In this document: positions 9,653-19,161 of the stretch, piece by piece | How the letters are laid out: every line of letters begins with the position of its first letter | How positions within the stretch are numbered: position 1 is the first letter of the stretch | Assembly: GCA_963746315.1 (NCBI GenBank) | Contig: CAVVAR010000012.1 | Coordinates: 1 to 64,000 of the forward strand | From: Ga0077555 sp963746315 | GTDB taxonomy: Bacteria; Pseudomonadota; Alphaproteobacteria; Rhizobiales; Hyphomicrobiaceae | Reading direction: 5' to 3' | DNA length: 64,000 nt | Position numbers and translations under genes: made by a program | The notes under the pieces: generated by a model | Seen by the model: the letters and a program-made list of their open reading frames with translations, nothing else | Told to the model about the DNA's origin: nothing | Databases searched by the model: none

Positions 9653-10273
9653 ATGGTGATCAAGGCGACATTCGATGTCGAGGCGAGCGAGATGAAGCTC
9701 GGTCGTGCTCCGGTTGCGGGCGTCGACGAAGCCGGACGCGGACCTTGGGCAGGCCCCGTGGTCGCCGCGGCCGTGATCCTTGACGAGCGCGCCATTCCTG
9801 ACGGCATCGCGGACTCGAAGGCCCTCGATCATGACATGCGCGAGGCGCTCTACGCGCATATCGTGGCGACCTCCGTCGTCGGTGTCGGCATCGCCGACGT
9901 CGACCGGATCGACCGCGACAACATCCTGAATGCCACCTTGTGGGCTATGTCCGAAGCGGTTGCCGCACTTGCGATAGCGCCGAGGCTCGTGCTGGTCGAT
10001 GGTAACCGCATGCCGCGCTTGCGGTGCGAGGCGCGCACGCTGGTAAAGGGCGATGCCCTATGCCTGTCGATTGCAGCGGCATCGATCGTCGCTAAGGTCA
10101 CCCGCGACCGGCTGATGATCGAGTTCTCCCGCTCGTGGCCGGGCTATGGCTTCGACCGGCACAAGGGTTACGGCACGCCAGAGCATCGGTCGGCCCTCGA
10201 GCGCCACGGCGTCACGCCCTTGCATCGCCGCTCGTTTCGGCCGGTACAACTTGCGCTCGGATTGGGCATCTGA
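9653..10273 (+). CDS. rnhB: Ribonuclease HII
   Basis: Endonuclease that nicks RNA/DNA hybrids and removes single ribonucleotides misincorporated in DNA. At 206 residues, it carries the signature GVDEAGRGP with catalytic Asp25 and Glu26, a DGN motif in the middle, and the AAASIVAKVTRDR helix followed by the GYGFDRHKGYGTPEH stretch typical of bacterial RNase HII. The start at 9653 gives a short N-terminal extension; a later in-frame ATG at about 9692 is possible. It is transcribed alone, divergent from the CoA transferase. Confidence 0.96.
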   Translation: MVIKATFDVEASEMKLGRAPVAGVDEAGRGPWAGPVVAAAVILDERAIPDGIADSKALDHDMREALYAHIVATSVVGVGIADVDRIDRDNILNATLWAMSEAVAALAIAPRLVLVDGNRMPRLRCEARTLVKGDALCLSIAAASIVAKVTRDRLMIEFSRSWPGYGFDRHKGYGTPEHRSALERHGVTPLHRRSFRPVQLALGLGI

Positions 10274-10345
10274 GGCCCGGCCGACCCGGCTGGCAGGCGA
10301 GGCGCTGCTGACGGACGAAGCCTCAGCCGAACAAACGGGCGCAAA

Positions 10346-11893
10346 CTAGGCAACGCGATCGTTTTGAAGCAGGAAGTTCAATTCCGTTGAGGGCAGTTTG
10401 CGCGCCTCGGCGAGATTCACCTCGTTGAGCACGAAGCCGATAAGCTTGTGACGCACGGCCGCGAGCTTCGTCAGAGCGACCCTCACGTGCTCGTGCTGTA
10501 CGGCTCCCCACTTGACCACCAGGAGGTAGTCGTCGAGCACCAACGCACCGCGCGCGCCGGCGGACGTCGCCAACGGCGGCAGGTCCACGACGATGAAGTC
10601 GAAGCGGCTTAGCAGCGATTCGAGAAGCTCCTCGCCCTGCCTGCCCCATCGGACCAAATCGCCCGTGTCGTCGCTGCCGACCGGCAGCACGCTCAATCCA
10701 TCGACATCGCCAGGGACGATGCGGTCGATGGTGTCGTCGGCGGTAGCATCGGACCACTCGAGCAGTTCAGCAGGTGCATCGGTACCGCTTTCCGGATTTC
10801 GACTGCCCATCGCATCTGCGTCGACCAGGAGGACCCGCAAATTGGCCAAAGCGAGCGACCGGGCGATCTCGCGAGCCACATGGCTGCTTCCCTCGTGGCG
10901 GAAGGTGGAGACCACGCCAAGCGTGCGCGATGTTCGTTGTGGACGTCTCATCCAGACGGCCAGAATTTGACGCACCGCAGTTTCCTTCAGAGCTTGAGCC
11001 CTGCGGGCATGGGTAGAGGTCGTAGCGCGTGGGAAGATCCCGAGAAACTCGCCAGCCACGCCGCCCTCGAGTTGCTCGGGAGTGCGCACGGTCTTGTCCA
11101 TCGCTTCCCTGGCCAGCGCCACGGCCGCCCCGACCGACAGTCCCGCTCCGATGGCGAGTGCGAGAATGAGAAGCCCACGCGGGCCGTTGGCGTCCTTGGG
11201 CGGCGTCGCGATCGTCAGCGCACGCGACCGCGGGCCGACCTCGCGCAGGCGCTCCCGCAACCAGCTGCTTCCGGTCTGAGCCGCAACTCCGCGGGCTTTC
11301 TCCTGGTCCGCGAGATAGGCTTGGTAAAGCGCATTGGCGATCGCAGCAGACAGATCGCGATCGTCCGAGGTGAACCTGATCTCCACAACTTCGCTGAGGC
11401 CGACTTGCTGGACGAGCATGCCGAGCTGGACGAACCTCAGCGCGGCCCTGCGCTCGGCGTCAGCGGACTTCTCCGTCGGCGGGGCCACCGACTTGAACCA
11501 GCGCGATAGCCAAGCCTGAGAATTATTCTTCAACCTCTGCGTGAGGTCGAGGTTGTCGACCACCGCATAGCCGATGTGCTCCGAGCGCAAGATTTGCAGC
11601 TGCGTGTCGATGAAGCGAGGCTCCATCTGAACTTCGGCGTAAAAGGAGTCGTCTCGGCTGTTGGTGAGGCGCAAGTTCGTAATGTGGATCTGCGTCGCGG
11701 CGGTGTACGAGGGAGACCTCAGCAACACGTAGGCGACGGCAGCGAGCGCGAAAATCAGCGCGATGCCGGCCACCATCATCCGGCGGCGCGCCAGGGCGGA
11801 AAACATCCAGCGTGCGGTGTCGCGCAGCCACGACATATCCGCATCGCCAGGGGCGCGGTCGTCGCGACGGCCCGTATCGTGAGCGTAAAGCAT
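10346..11893 (-). CDS. Wzc/ExoP-like polysaccharide co-polymerase with degenerate P-loop
   Basis: Inner-membrane chain-length/export regulator of the Wzz-Wzc type, 515 residues. A first membrane segment lies near residues 38-57, then a periplasmic loop, a second membrane segment near 235-255, and a cytoplasmic ATPase-like domain from about 320. The Walker A' strand VLLVDADAMG (about 355) and Walker B strand FIVVDLPP (about 432) are kept. The Walker A loop reads STFRHEGSSH, where bacterial tyrosine kinases have a GxxxGKS/T loop, so the key Lys is missing. No C-terminal tyrosine cluster is present (it ends LLQNDRVA). Probably a non-catalytic co-polymerase. It follows the ExoF-like gene with a 15-base gap. 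Confidence 0.85.
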   Translation of the reverse strand: MLYAHDTGRRDDRAPGDADMSWLRDTARWMFSALARRRMMVAGIALIFALAAVAYVLLRSPSYTAATQIHITNLRLTNSRDDSFYAEVQMEPRFIDTQLQILRSEHIGYAVVDNLDLTQRLKNNSQAWLSRWFKSVAPPTEKSADAERRAALRFVQLGMLVQQVGLSEVVEIRFTSDDRDLSAAIANALYQAYLADQEKARGVAAQTGSSWLRERLREVGPRSRALTIATPPKDANGPRGLLILALAIGAGLSVGAAVALAREAMDKTVRTPEQLEGGVAGEFLGIFPRATTSTHARRAQALKETAVRQILAVWMRRPQRTSRTLGVVSTFRHEGSSHVAREIARSLALANLRVLLVDADAMGSRNPESGTDAPAELLEWSDATADDTIDRIVPGDVDGLSVLPVGSDDTGDLVRWGRQGEELLESLLSRFDFIVVDLPPLATSAGARGALVLDDYLLVVKWGAVQHEHVRVALTKLAAVRHKLIGFVLNEVNLAEARKLPSTELNFLLQNDRVA

Positions 11894-11908
11894 AATTGAA
11901 GTACCCCG

Positions 11909-13171
11909 TCAGTTCTGAAGTCTAGCGCGGGGCAATGACCCGTCTGTGTTGATGGAGCGCGACGCCGTTCCTCTGCGCATCGGCGAGGTCCGCAGAACCT
12001 TGACAATGCTTCCAGGCAGAACCGGCGTCGTTTCGCCGACCTCGTGCTCCTCCGAGATGCCGTCGACCTCGCGCACCAGGAAATAACGCACTTGCACCTC
12101 ATCGGGGCCGGTCAGATCGAGCCTTGCCCTCGGCTCGTTGATCGCACCTTCGATCATCAGCCTGGCAGTTGCCATTTTTGCCTCGGTATCCTTCACCAAC
12201 GCGGTGAGCGTCTGCAACTCGGACAAAGCGCTGCTTTTGCGCAGGGAAGCGAGATCGAGGATCTCGCGTTCGTAGTTGTTGATCTGCTGGCGCGTACGCA
12301 GGATGGCTGAGTCGAGTTCCTTGCGCTCGCGCTCGATCTGCGCAACCGCGCGTTCCAGCGGCAGGATGCGGGCAAGATTGGAGGCGCCGGTTGCCACCCT
12401 CTGGCGAGTTTGGTCCAGCTCGGACTTGGCTGAGGTGAACTGACCCTGCACCGTGGCGATCTGGGAGCTGAGCGACGCGATCTCCTGCTTGGCCAACGCG
12501 ATGCTCTTCTCATAGGCCGCGATTTGAGTCAGATGCCGCTCCCTACGGGCTTCGAAGAGACGTTTCTCTTCTCCGAGAAACATTTTCATTTCAGCAGTAA
12601 TTGTGCCGGAGGGAGCCGGAAACTCGTCGGAATCTACTGCCTCTGCGCGCAATCTGATTTCACGCGCGTTGAGCTCCTCCAAACGATCGGAAAACGTACG
12701 CAACTCACCTTGGGCGGTGATCGAGTCGCGCTCGATACCCCAGTCGAGCGAGCGCGGCGCCCGGTAGAAACCGCCAGCGATACTCACTGCCTTCAAAACG
12801 ACAAGACCGGGCCGGAATGCGTATTCGCCGGGCCGTTCGACGCCACCGACGATGTAGAATGGCCTGTATTGGGCGATGTCGACGACCGTCTCGGGCGCAG
12901 TCAGCAAGTGGGTGCGTGACTTCAAACGCTCGGAGATTGCCGAGGACAGCTCGAACGTCGTCAGCCCCATGGCTTTCACCTCGCCGATGAGGGGCAGAAT
13001 GACTGAGCCGTCAATTCCGATGGTGAATTCGCCGGTCAGCACAGGCCACTCGTGAACATGAACCCGCAGCCGGTCCTGCACGCCCAGCCGATAGGGCGAC
13101 GACTGAGCGGAAGCCTCGGCAATCGCAAGGAAACACGTGAGGATGACGGCAAAAAGCCTCAGAACCAACAT
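11909..13171 (-). CDS. ExoF/Wza-like polysaccharide export protein
   Basis: Periplasmic/outer-membrane export protein for exopolysaccharide, 420 residues, close to the length of rhizobial ExoF. It has a signal peptide (hydrophobic residues 4-20, cleavage probably after ASA), a poly-export domain starting YRLGVQDRLRVHVHEW, an SLBB-like segment FYIVGGVERPGEYAF, and a long predicted coiled coil from about residues 200-330, characteristic of the ExoF branch rather than Wza. It is first in a two-gene operon with the co-polymerase, behind an 850-base upstream region. Confidence 0.88.
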   Translation of the reverse strand: MLVLRLFAVILTCFLAIAEASAQSSPYRLGVQDRLRVHVHEWPVLTGEFTIGIDGSVILPLIGEVKAMGLTTFELSSAISERLKSRTHLLTAPETVVDIAQYRPFYIVGGVERPGEYAFRPGLVVLKAVSIAGGFYRAPRSLDWGIERDSITAQGELRTFSDRLEELNAREIRLRAEAVDSDEFPAPSGTITAEMKMFLGEEKRLFEARRERHLTQIAAYEKSIALAKQEIASLSSQIATVQGQFTSAKSELDQTRQRVATGASNLARILPLERAVAQIERERKELDSAILRTRQQINNYEREILDLASLRKSSALSELQTLTALVKDTEAKMATARLMIEGAINEPRARLDLTGPDEVQVRYFLVREVDGISEEHEVGETTPVLPGSIVKVLRTSPMRRGTASRSINTDGSLPRARLQN

Positions 13172-14019
13172 CGAACACCAGTCTCCACCGTTGCTTGCCG
13201 GCTCAAACTAGTGATCTTGCCCAGATCCGGCAATAGACTGAGACGGCTGTAAGTTTGCATACTTAATCTCGTTGCCTGCGCGATGATCAGTGCCCTGCTT
13301 GGAAATTGTGGTCGCACGGCGTCGATCCGATGCAAACGACCGGCCGCGACCGCGTGACAATGAAGCGGCAACAGGTCTCGGGCCCCCCTCCAAAACCGAA
13401 GCAGCTCAAGCAACCTTGCGACAGACTGGAGGGATGAACGCTCCTGTCAACTCAACGTTCCCGAAGCTACCTATGACAGCTCGCCGACATCAGCGCGGCC
13501 AGGTTCCGTACGCAGGCCGTCGACAGTGGTTCTTAATGTGCAACTCAGACTGAATTTTGAACGATGAAGATTGCATCGCCCCCGAGCGCGATACAGGAAT
13601 GCCGTCCGAGAGCGGATCGGCATTGATCGCAGACTGAATGATAGCGTTAGGTCATCAAACCAATTATCGAGATAAAAATGGTACATTGATACCGGATAGC
13701 TATGCTCGAAAGCTAAGATTGCAGGTAAAGATAATGCCAGAACCTGCAGGAAATCGGCCTTGAAGTCGAAGGCGCCATAGGTCTGTCATTCGAGCGCCCG
13801 GAGTTGAGTTTTAACATCAACCAACTTCGGATTATGCTCGGTGCGGCCCGTTACGCGTGTGCTAGTTGGATCGTCGGACGTTCGCTCCGTTAGGCGATTG
13901 TTGCCGGTCGAGCGCCGGTCCTAGTGTCTGGGGACCGGCGAGACGTACCCGCCGAGCTGTTTCCATCTCCTCCGCCACCTTCGTCCTCAGCGTCTGGCAG
14001 CCAACACTTCGAGTAGCCA
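13172..14019. other. Long divergent promoter region of the polysaccharide locus
   Basis: About 850 bases between the ExoF-like gene and the divergent GT4 gene, visibly richer in A+T than its surroundings around 13640-13730. I find no supported coding sequence; short frames there lack motifs and ribosome sites. The size and composition suggest regulatory input to the exopolysaccharide genes on both sides, but no specific operator could be named. Confidence 0.45.
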
Positions 14020-15357
14020 ATGACCAAATCGTACCCCGCGGTCAGCAAGGACGATAGACCCGTGAAGGTCCCGGCTGGATCCACCTCCGAACCGGTCGAG
14101 CCCCGCTCCCGATCCAGCCGCGCGCGGAAGATTGCCTATCTGGTCAACAAGTATCCGGCTGTCAGCCACACGTTCATCCGTCGTGAGATTCTTGCCCTCG
14201 AGCCACTCGGCTTCACTGTGGAGCGCATATCGGTGCGTGGATGGGACGAGAAGCTGGTCGACCCCACCGATGTCGCGGAGCAAGCCCGCACGAGGTATCT
14301 GCTCGAGGGCGGTGCCCGTGCGCTGGCTGGCTCTGCGGCGTCCGCCGCGCGGATCCTGGTAGCTCGTCCCGGCAAGTTTCTGGCGGCGTTGCGCGCCACA
14401 TTGAGGCGGGCTTGGCGCTCCGATCGAGCGCCGATTTACCATTTGATGTATTTGCTCGAGGCGTGCCGGCTCGTCGAATGGCTGGAAGCGTCGGAGGTAG
14501 AGTTTTTGCATTCGCATTTCGCGACGAACTCGACAGACGTTGCCATGCTGGCACGCGTACTCGGCGGGCCGCCATACAGCTTCACGGCTCATGGCGGCGA
14601 CGAGTACGACCGCTACGCGCAGTTGGGCATCGACGACAAGGTGCAGCACGCTGATTTCGTGGTGGCGATCTCGTCGCATACGCGCAGTCAGCTATTCCGG
14701 CGCATCTCGCCCGATCAGTGGCCGAAGGTCCAATTGGTGCACTGCGGCCTCGATCGGAGCTTCTACGCTGTTGACCCGGTGCCGGTGCCCGACGACAAAA
14801 CGGTTTTGTGCATCGGGCGCCTTGTCCCGGAGAAGGGCCAGTTGGTACTGGTCAACGCGCTGGCCCGGGCGCTGGCTAAGGGCATCGACGGCAAGCTGGT
14901 TCTTGCTGGCGACGGCGAAATGCGCGCGGTGATCGAGGCGCGTATTGCCGAGCTGGGGCTCAAAGACCATGTCAGGATCACCGGCTGGATATCGACCAGC
15001 AAGGTGCGGGAGGAGATACTGGCCGCGCGAGCACTCGTTTGCTCCAGCTTTCAGGAAGGTCTGCCCATTGTCATCATGGAGGCAATGGCCCTGCGCCGTC
15101 CCGTTATCTCCACCACGATTGCGGGCATTCCGGAACTGGTCCAGCCCGGCCGGACAGGATGGCTCGTGCCAGCCGGGAGCGAGGCCGGCCTTGCGACGGC
15201 TCTGGCCGCCTGCCTGACAACCCCGGTCGAGACGCTGAGGAGCATGGGCGAGACGGCGCATGCCATCGTCACCGAGCAGCATGACATCGGTCGTACCGCC
15301 TCTGAGTTGGCGCAACTCTTCGATCAATCGATCGCCGCCAAGGGAGCGCTGAAGTGA
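14020..15357 (+). CDS. GT4-family glycosyltransferase
   Basis: Retaining glycosyltransferase with a GT-B fold, 445 residues, probably adding a sugar from a nucleotide donor to a lipid-linked polysaccharide precursor at the cytoplasmic membrane face. The N-terminal domain opens with YLVNKYPAVSHTFIRREI, a pattern seen in colanic-acid/WcaL-type enzymes, and contains HSHFATNS and FTAHGGDEYD. The C-terminal donor domain has CIGRLVPEKGQ, LAGDGEMR and the EX7E-like SSFQEGLPIVIMEAMA. Its stop overlaps the start of the next gene, indicating translational coupling. Confidence 0.9.
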   Translation: MTKSYPAVSKDDRPVKVPAGSTSEPVEPRSRSSRARKIAYLVNKYPAVSHTFIRREILALEPLGFTVERISVRGWDEKLVDPTDVAEQARTRYLLEGGARALAGSAASAARILVARPGKFLAALRATLRRAWRSDRAPIYHLMYLLEACRLVEWLEASEVEFLHSHFATNSTDVAMLARVLGGPPYSFTAHGGDEYDRYAQLGIDDKVQHADFVVAISSHTRSQLFRRISPDQWPKVQLVHCGLDRSFYAVDPVPVPDDKTVLCIGRLVPEKGQLVLVNALARALAKGIDGKLVLAGDGEMRAVIEARIAELGLKDHVRITGWISTSKVREEILAARALVCSSFQEGLPIVIMEAMALRRPVISTTIAGIPELVQPGRTGWLVPAGSEAGLATALAACLTTPVETLRSMGETAHAIVTEQHDIGRTASELAQLFDQSIAAKGALK

Positions 15358-16526
15358 CGACTTTACTGAGCGCGCTCGGCCTGATTGTTCTTGTTCCCGT
15401 GGCCGTCCTCCTGGTCGAGGTTCTGGCCGGCAGCGTCATGCGTAGCAAGGCTTGTCCAGTAACGCTGCGGCGCCCGAGGATTGCCGTGATCGTGCCTGCG
15501 CACGACGAGGCCGCGGGCATCTCGAGCACGGTTGCGGCCATTCGCGGCGAATTGCGAACAGACGACCGGCTCGTCGTAGTGGCCGACAACTGCTCGGACG
15601 AGACGTTCGAGCTGGCACGCGCAGCCGGAGCAGAAGCCGTCCGTCGAGATGACTCGGCCAGGCGCGGTAAGGGCTTTGCACTGGAGTTTGGCGTCCGGCA
15701 TCTGGCGAGCGATCCATGCGACGTTGTCATCATCATGGATGCCGATTGTGAGGCCACAAAAGGCTCTCTGGATCTCATCGCCGAGCAGGCGATGCTGTAC
15801 CGCCGACCGGTTCAGGCTTACTACGGCATGGAGCTACCGGGCGGGGCGACCTCGGCTAGCTTGCCCTTGGCCGGCTTGGCGTGGCGCGTGAAGAACTGGG
15901 TTCGGCCGAGCGGTCTCCGCCGGCTCGGCCTGCCGTGCCAGTTGACCGGCTCGGGAATGGCGTTTCCATGGCCCGTGATCGCCGATGCGCACCTTGGCAC
16001 GGCTGAGCTGGTAGAGGACCTCGTCCTCGGTCTGCAACTGGCGCGCAAAGGCACCGCGCCGCTGTTCTGCCCCGACGCCGTGGTCAAAAGCACGTTTCCG
16101 GCCAACGAGGAGGGGCAAAAAAGCCAGCGGGCCCGCTGGGAGACGGGGCATTTCAACGTCATTGCTCGCGAATTGCCCGGTCTTTGTCTAGAGGCGCTCC
16201 GCTCGCGCAACATGGCCTTGATGGCTCTCGTTCTCGATGCCGCCGTTCCACCGCTCGCGCTGCTCGTCCTTGCCGTTTGCGTCTATTGCATCGTAGCGCT
16301 CATGTTCTTCTTCACCGTCGGATCAACGGTTCCGCTGCTCGTCGGCTTTGCGGCGATCACAAGCCTTGCCATTGGCCTCGTCGTTGCGCTCTGCAAAGCC
16401 GCGGGCAACCTGCGGGCAGTCCTCGATTTGGCTAGGGCGCCGGCCTACTTGCTGACCAAGGTCGGCATCTATTGCGGCATCCTTGCGCGCCGAAAGCTCG
16501 AATGGGTCCGCACGAAGCGCGATTAG
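15354..16526 (+). CDS. GT2-family membrane glycosyltransferase
   Basis: Inverting GT-A glycosyltransferase with membrane helices, 390 residues. It has an N-terminal membrane segment (about residues 4-25), then the GT2 core: AVIVPAHDEA, VVADNCSDET, the metal-binding DAD in VIIMDADCEA, an ED pair (VEDLVLGL) and the QRARW motif. Three or so hydrophobic segments follow between residues 285 and 360, as in processive or lipid-linked-sugar enzymes. It starts at a GTG overlapping the GT4 stop by four bases. Together with the GT4, co-polymerase and ExoF-like protein, it forms a compact exopolysaccharide locus. Confidence 0.9.
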   Translation: MTTLLSALGLIVLVPVAVLLVEVLAGSVMRSKACPVTLRRPRIAVIVPAHDEAAGISSTVAAIRGELRTDDRLVVVADNCSDETFELARAAGAEAVRRDDSARRGKGFALEFGVRHLASDPCDVVIIMDADCEATKGSLDLIAEQAMLYRRPVQAYYGMELPGGATSASLPLAGLAWRVKNWVRPSGLRRLGLPCQLTGSGMAFPWPVIADAHLGTAELVEDLVLGLQLARKGTAPLFCPDAVVKSTFPANEEGQKSQRARWETGHFNVIARELPGLCLEALRSRNMALMALVLDAAVPPLALLVLAVCVYCIVALMFFFTVGSTVPLLVGFAAITSLAIGLVVALCKAAGNLRAVLDLARAPAYLLTKVGIYCGILARRKLEWVRTKRD

Positions 16527-16927
16527 CCTTGGCCTTCTTGCACCAGGAGTTCGGCAGAGCAGCGATGAGACCGATAAGCGCGGCGAGTTCACCAACACCG
16601 CGGAAGCAACGCTTTGTCGACCAGCGGTAGACAAGGATACCAATCGCAGCCGCGCTATCGAGCTGCCGAGCTCTCTGGCGCCCAGCCCCGACACGTCGTC
16701 GTTGCTACGAGAGGCCGGAAGGCCTCCGGGCCGCCACCAAAAACCTGGTCGGCGAGTTGCAGCTGTCCAAATGTGGCAGTCCATATCAGCGCACGAGGCG
16801 GAGGTCTCGAGGCAAACCAATATGGATGCCAATGATTATCGGCCTATGCAGGAAGCCGCCGGCGTCGTAGCAGTCACCCAAACAATCCTGAGATCGACCA
16901 GATGAATGCTATCAAACGGGCACTGAA
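16527..16927. other. Intergenic between GT2 gene and dusA
   Basis: About 400 bases with no recognisable gene. One plus-strand frame stays open through most of it but has no motif and no ribosome site. Confidence 0.35.
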
Positions 16928-17941
16928 TTGGATGCGTTGAGCCATAGAGTCTCCATCGCGCCCATGATGGATTGGACGGATCGGCATTGCCGGTCATTCC
17001 ATCGCATCATGACGCGCCGCGCGTTGCTCTATACGGAGATGGTCACGGCCGACGCTGTTCTGCATGGCAAGCGGGCGCAGTTGCTGGACTTCTCTCCTGA
17101 TGAGCACCCCGTGGCACTGCAACTCGGCGGCTCGGACCCCGCGAAACAGGCCGAAGCGGCAGCGATCGGCGAGGCGTGGGGCTACGACGAGATCAACCTC
17201 AATGTCGGCTGCCCGTCCGATAGGGTCCAGGGCGGAAATTTCGGGGCCTGCCTGATGGCCGATCCGGGCCTGGTGGCGCGCTGCGTCGCCGCCATGATCG
17301 CCGCCGTCCGCATACCCGTGACGGTCAAGTGCCGCATCGGCATCGACGATCAGGACGGCGAGGCCGATCTCGAGCGTTTTGTCTCGAAGGTCGCGGACGC
17401 GGGCTGCCGCACGTTCATCGTGCACGCCCGAAAGGCTTGGCTGCAGGGGCTATCCCCAAAAGAGAACCGCGAGATTCCTCCGCTCGACTACCCGCGCGTC
17501 TGGCGCCTCAAAGCGGCGCATCCCGAGCTGAGAATCGTCATCAATGGCGGCATCACCACGCTGGAGGACGCCCTCGTGCATTTGAGCCATGTCGACGGCG
17601 TCATGCTGGGGCGCGCCGCCTACCAGACACCCTGGGTGCTCTCGCAAGTGGACGAGGTCATCTTTGGCGATGCGCCCTCCGGCTTGGCGCGCGACGAGGT
17701 GTTGACCCGGCTCGGGCCCTACGTTGCTCGGCATCTCGAGGCCGGCGGTCGGCTCAACAACATCACGCGCCACATTCTCGGCCTCTATCACGGCCAGCCC
17801 CGCGCACGCGCCTTCCGCCGCTTCCTGTCGGAGCACGCCGTAGGGGCCGCCGCGTCGATCGACGTGCTGGATCAAGCTGTCGAGAGCATGCGATCGGCAC
17901 CCGCGTCTCATGCAGCAGAAGCCGCGGGCGAGCGTGTCTGA
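16928..17941 (+). CDS. dusA: tRNA-dihydrouridine(20/20a) synthase
   Basis: FMN- and NADPH-dependent reduction of U20/U20a in the tRNA D-loop. It is 337 residues, with DusA hallmarks: APMMDWTDRHCR at the N-terminus (the DusA-specific TDRHCR), YTEMVTADAVLHG, LQLGGSDP, NLNVGCPSDRVQ containing the catalytic Cys, VHARKAWLQGLSPKENR, and NGGI. The start appears to be TTG 16928, because the family N-terminus begins only about ten residues before APMMDW and no closer ATG fits. It converges on gpsA with a 10-base gap. Confidence 0.95.
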   Translation: MDALSHRVSIAPMMDWTDRHCRSFHRIMTRRALLYTEMVTADAVLHGKRAQLLDFSPDEHPVALQLGGSDPAKQAEAAAIGEAWGYDEINLNVGCPSDRVQGGNFGACLMADPGLVARCVAAMIAAVRIPVTVKCRIGIDDQDGEADLERFVSKVADAGCRTFIVHARKAWLQGLSPKENREIPPLDYPRVWRLKAAHPELRIVINGGITTLEDALVHLSHVDGVMLGRAAYQTPWVLSQVDEVIFGDAPSGLARDEVLTRLGPYVARHLEAGGRLNNITRHILGLYHGQPRARAFRRFLSEHAVGAAASIDVLDQAVESMRSAPASHAAEAAGERV

Positions 17942-17951
17942 AGGACGCCTC

Positions 17952-18953
17952 TCAGGAATCTTCAGCCCGGAACGGACGCGCCAGCAGCGTCTCGATCGCG
18001 GTATCGACGTCGAGCGCGCCACTGACGATGGCGTGCACGGCCGCCGCGATCGGCATCTCAATTCCGTGCTCGCCGGCGACGCGCACCACGGCACCGGCCG
18101 TGTAGACCCCTTCGGCCACCGATCTCCGCGATCCCAAAACGTCGTCGAGCTTCTGCCCTTGCCCGAGCGCCCGGCCAAGGCTCATGTTGCGGGATTGCGG
18201 GCTACCGCAAGTGAGGACGAGGTCGCCCAGGCCCGACAACCCCGCGAGCGTCTCGGGCCGCGCCCCGAGAGCCGCCCCGAGGCGGCGCATCTCGGCGAAC
18301 CCGCGTGTGACGAGCGCGGCATGGGCGCTGGCACCGAGCGCCTTTCCGTCCACGATGCCGGCCGCGATCGCCAGCACGTTCTTGATCGAGCCGCCGAGTT
18401 GCACCCCGGTCAGGTCGTCGGACCAATAAAGCCGGAAATTGCGGTAGCCGATGGCCTCGGCGAGCCGCTGGCCGAGATCGGGGTCGCTTGTCGCGAGCGT
18501 CAGCGCAGCCGGAAGACCACGCGCCACGTCCGCCGCGAAGCTCGGGCCGGACAACACCGCGAGCGTCGCGGCGGGCATCGCCTCGCCGATCACCTCGCCC
18601 ATCGTCTTGCCGGTGGCCTGCTCCAGCCCTTTGGCGCAAACCACCACGGGTGTGCCGGGCACGAGGAGGGGAGCCAGCGCCTCGGCCGTCGCACGTACAT
18701 GCTGGGCGGGCGGCACCAGAAGAATGGCGTCGCGCTCGGCGATCTCGGCGAGGTCGCTGGTCGCAACGAGGCCTTCGTCAAGCACGACGCCGGGCAAAAA
18801 GACCGAATTGCGGTGCGCGCTGTTGATCTCGTCGGCGACCTCGGCCTCACGAGCCCAGAGCGCGACATCGCGCCCGGCGAGGCGGGCGGTTTGCGCGAGC
18901 GCCGTCCCCCACGCGCCTGCGCCGACGACGCCGATGGTTCGGATGGCTGCCAT
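17952..18953 (-). CDS. gpsA: Glycerol-3-phosphate dehydrogenase [NAD(P)+]
   Basis: Reduces dihydroxyacetone phosphate to sn-glycerol-3-phosphate for phospholipid synthesis. It is 333 residues from ATG 18953 with AGAGG upstream. Motifs: the Rossmann GVVGAGAWGTALA, NSVFLPGV, the LSGPSFAADVARGLP block, the catalytic Lys in GGSIKNVLAIAAG, and GLGDLVLTC. The frame extends further upstream but lacks conservation. In many alphaproteobacteria gpsA sits beside tsaD and hemC, which are absent here. Confidence 0.96.
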   Translation of the reverse strand: MAAIRTIGVVGAGAWGTALAQTARLAGRDVALWAREAEVADEINSAHRNSVFLPGVVLDEGLVATSDLAEIAERDAILLVPPAQHVRATAEALAPLLVPGTPVVVCAKGLEQATGKTMGEVIGEAMPAATLAVLSGPSFAADVARGLPAALTLATSDPDLGQRLAEAIGYRNFRLYWSDDLTGVQLGGSIKNVLAIAAGIVDGKALGASAHAALVTRGFAEMRRLGAALGARPETLAGLSGLGDLVLTCGSPQSRNMSLGRALGQGQKLDDVLGSRRSVAEGVYTAGAVVRVAGEHGIEMPIAAAVHAIVSGALDVDTAIETLLARPFRAEDS

Positions 18954-19161
18954 GGGACCTCTCGAAGTTTCCTTTTGCGTACCTGCATCTCGCGGTCGGG
19001 ACAAGACCGGTCGTGCTGAGGTGCGCGCCGTGAAGTGCTGGTCGAGAGCTGAACGCAGGAAAACCGACGAGCCCGGGCCGGGATTTGGTGCCACTAGCCG
19101 TTCGTTAGACATTCGCCGGTAAAGTGAGACTGACGATACCTATCGGACGGGATTGGTAAGT

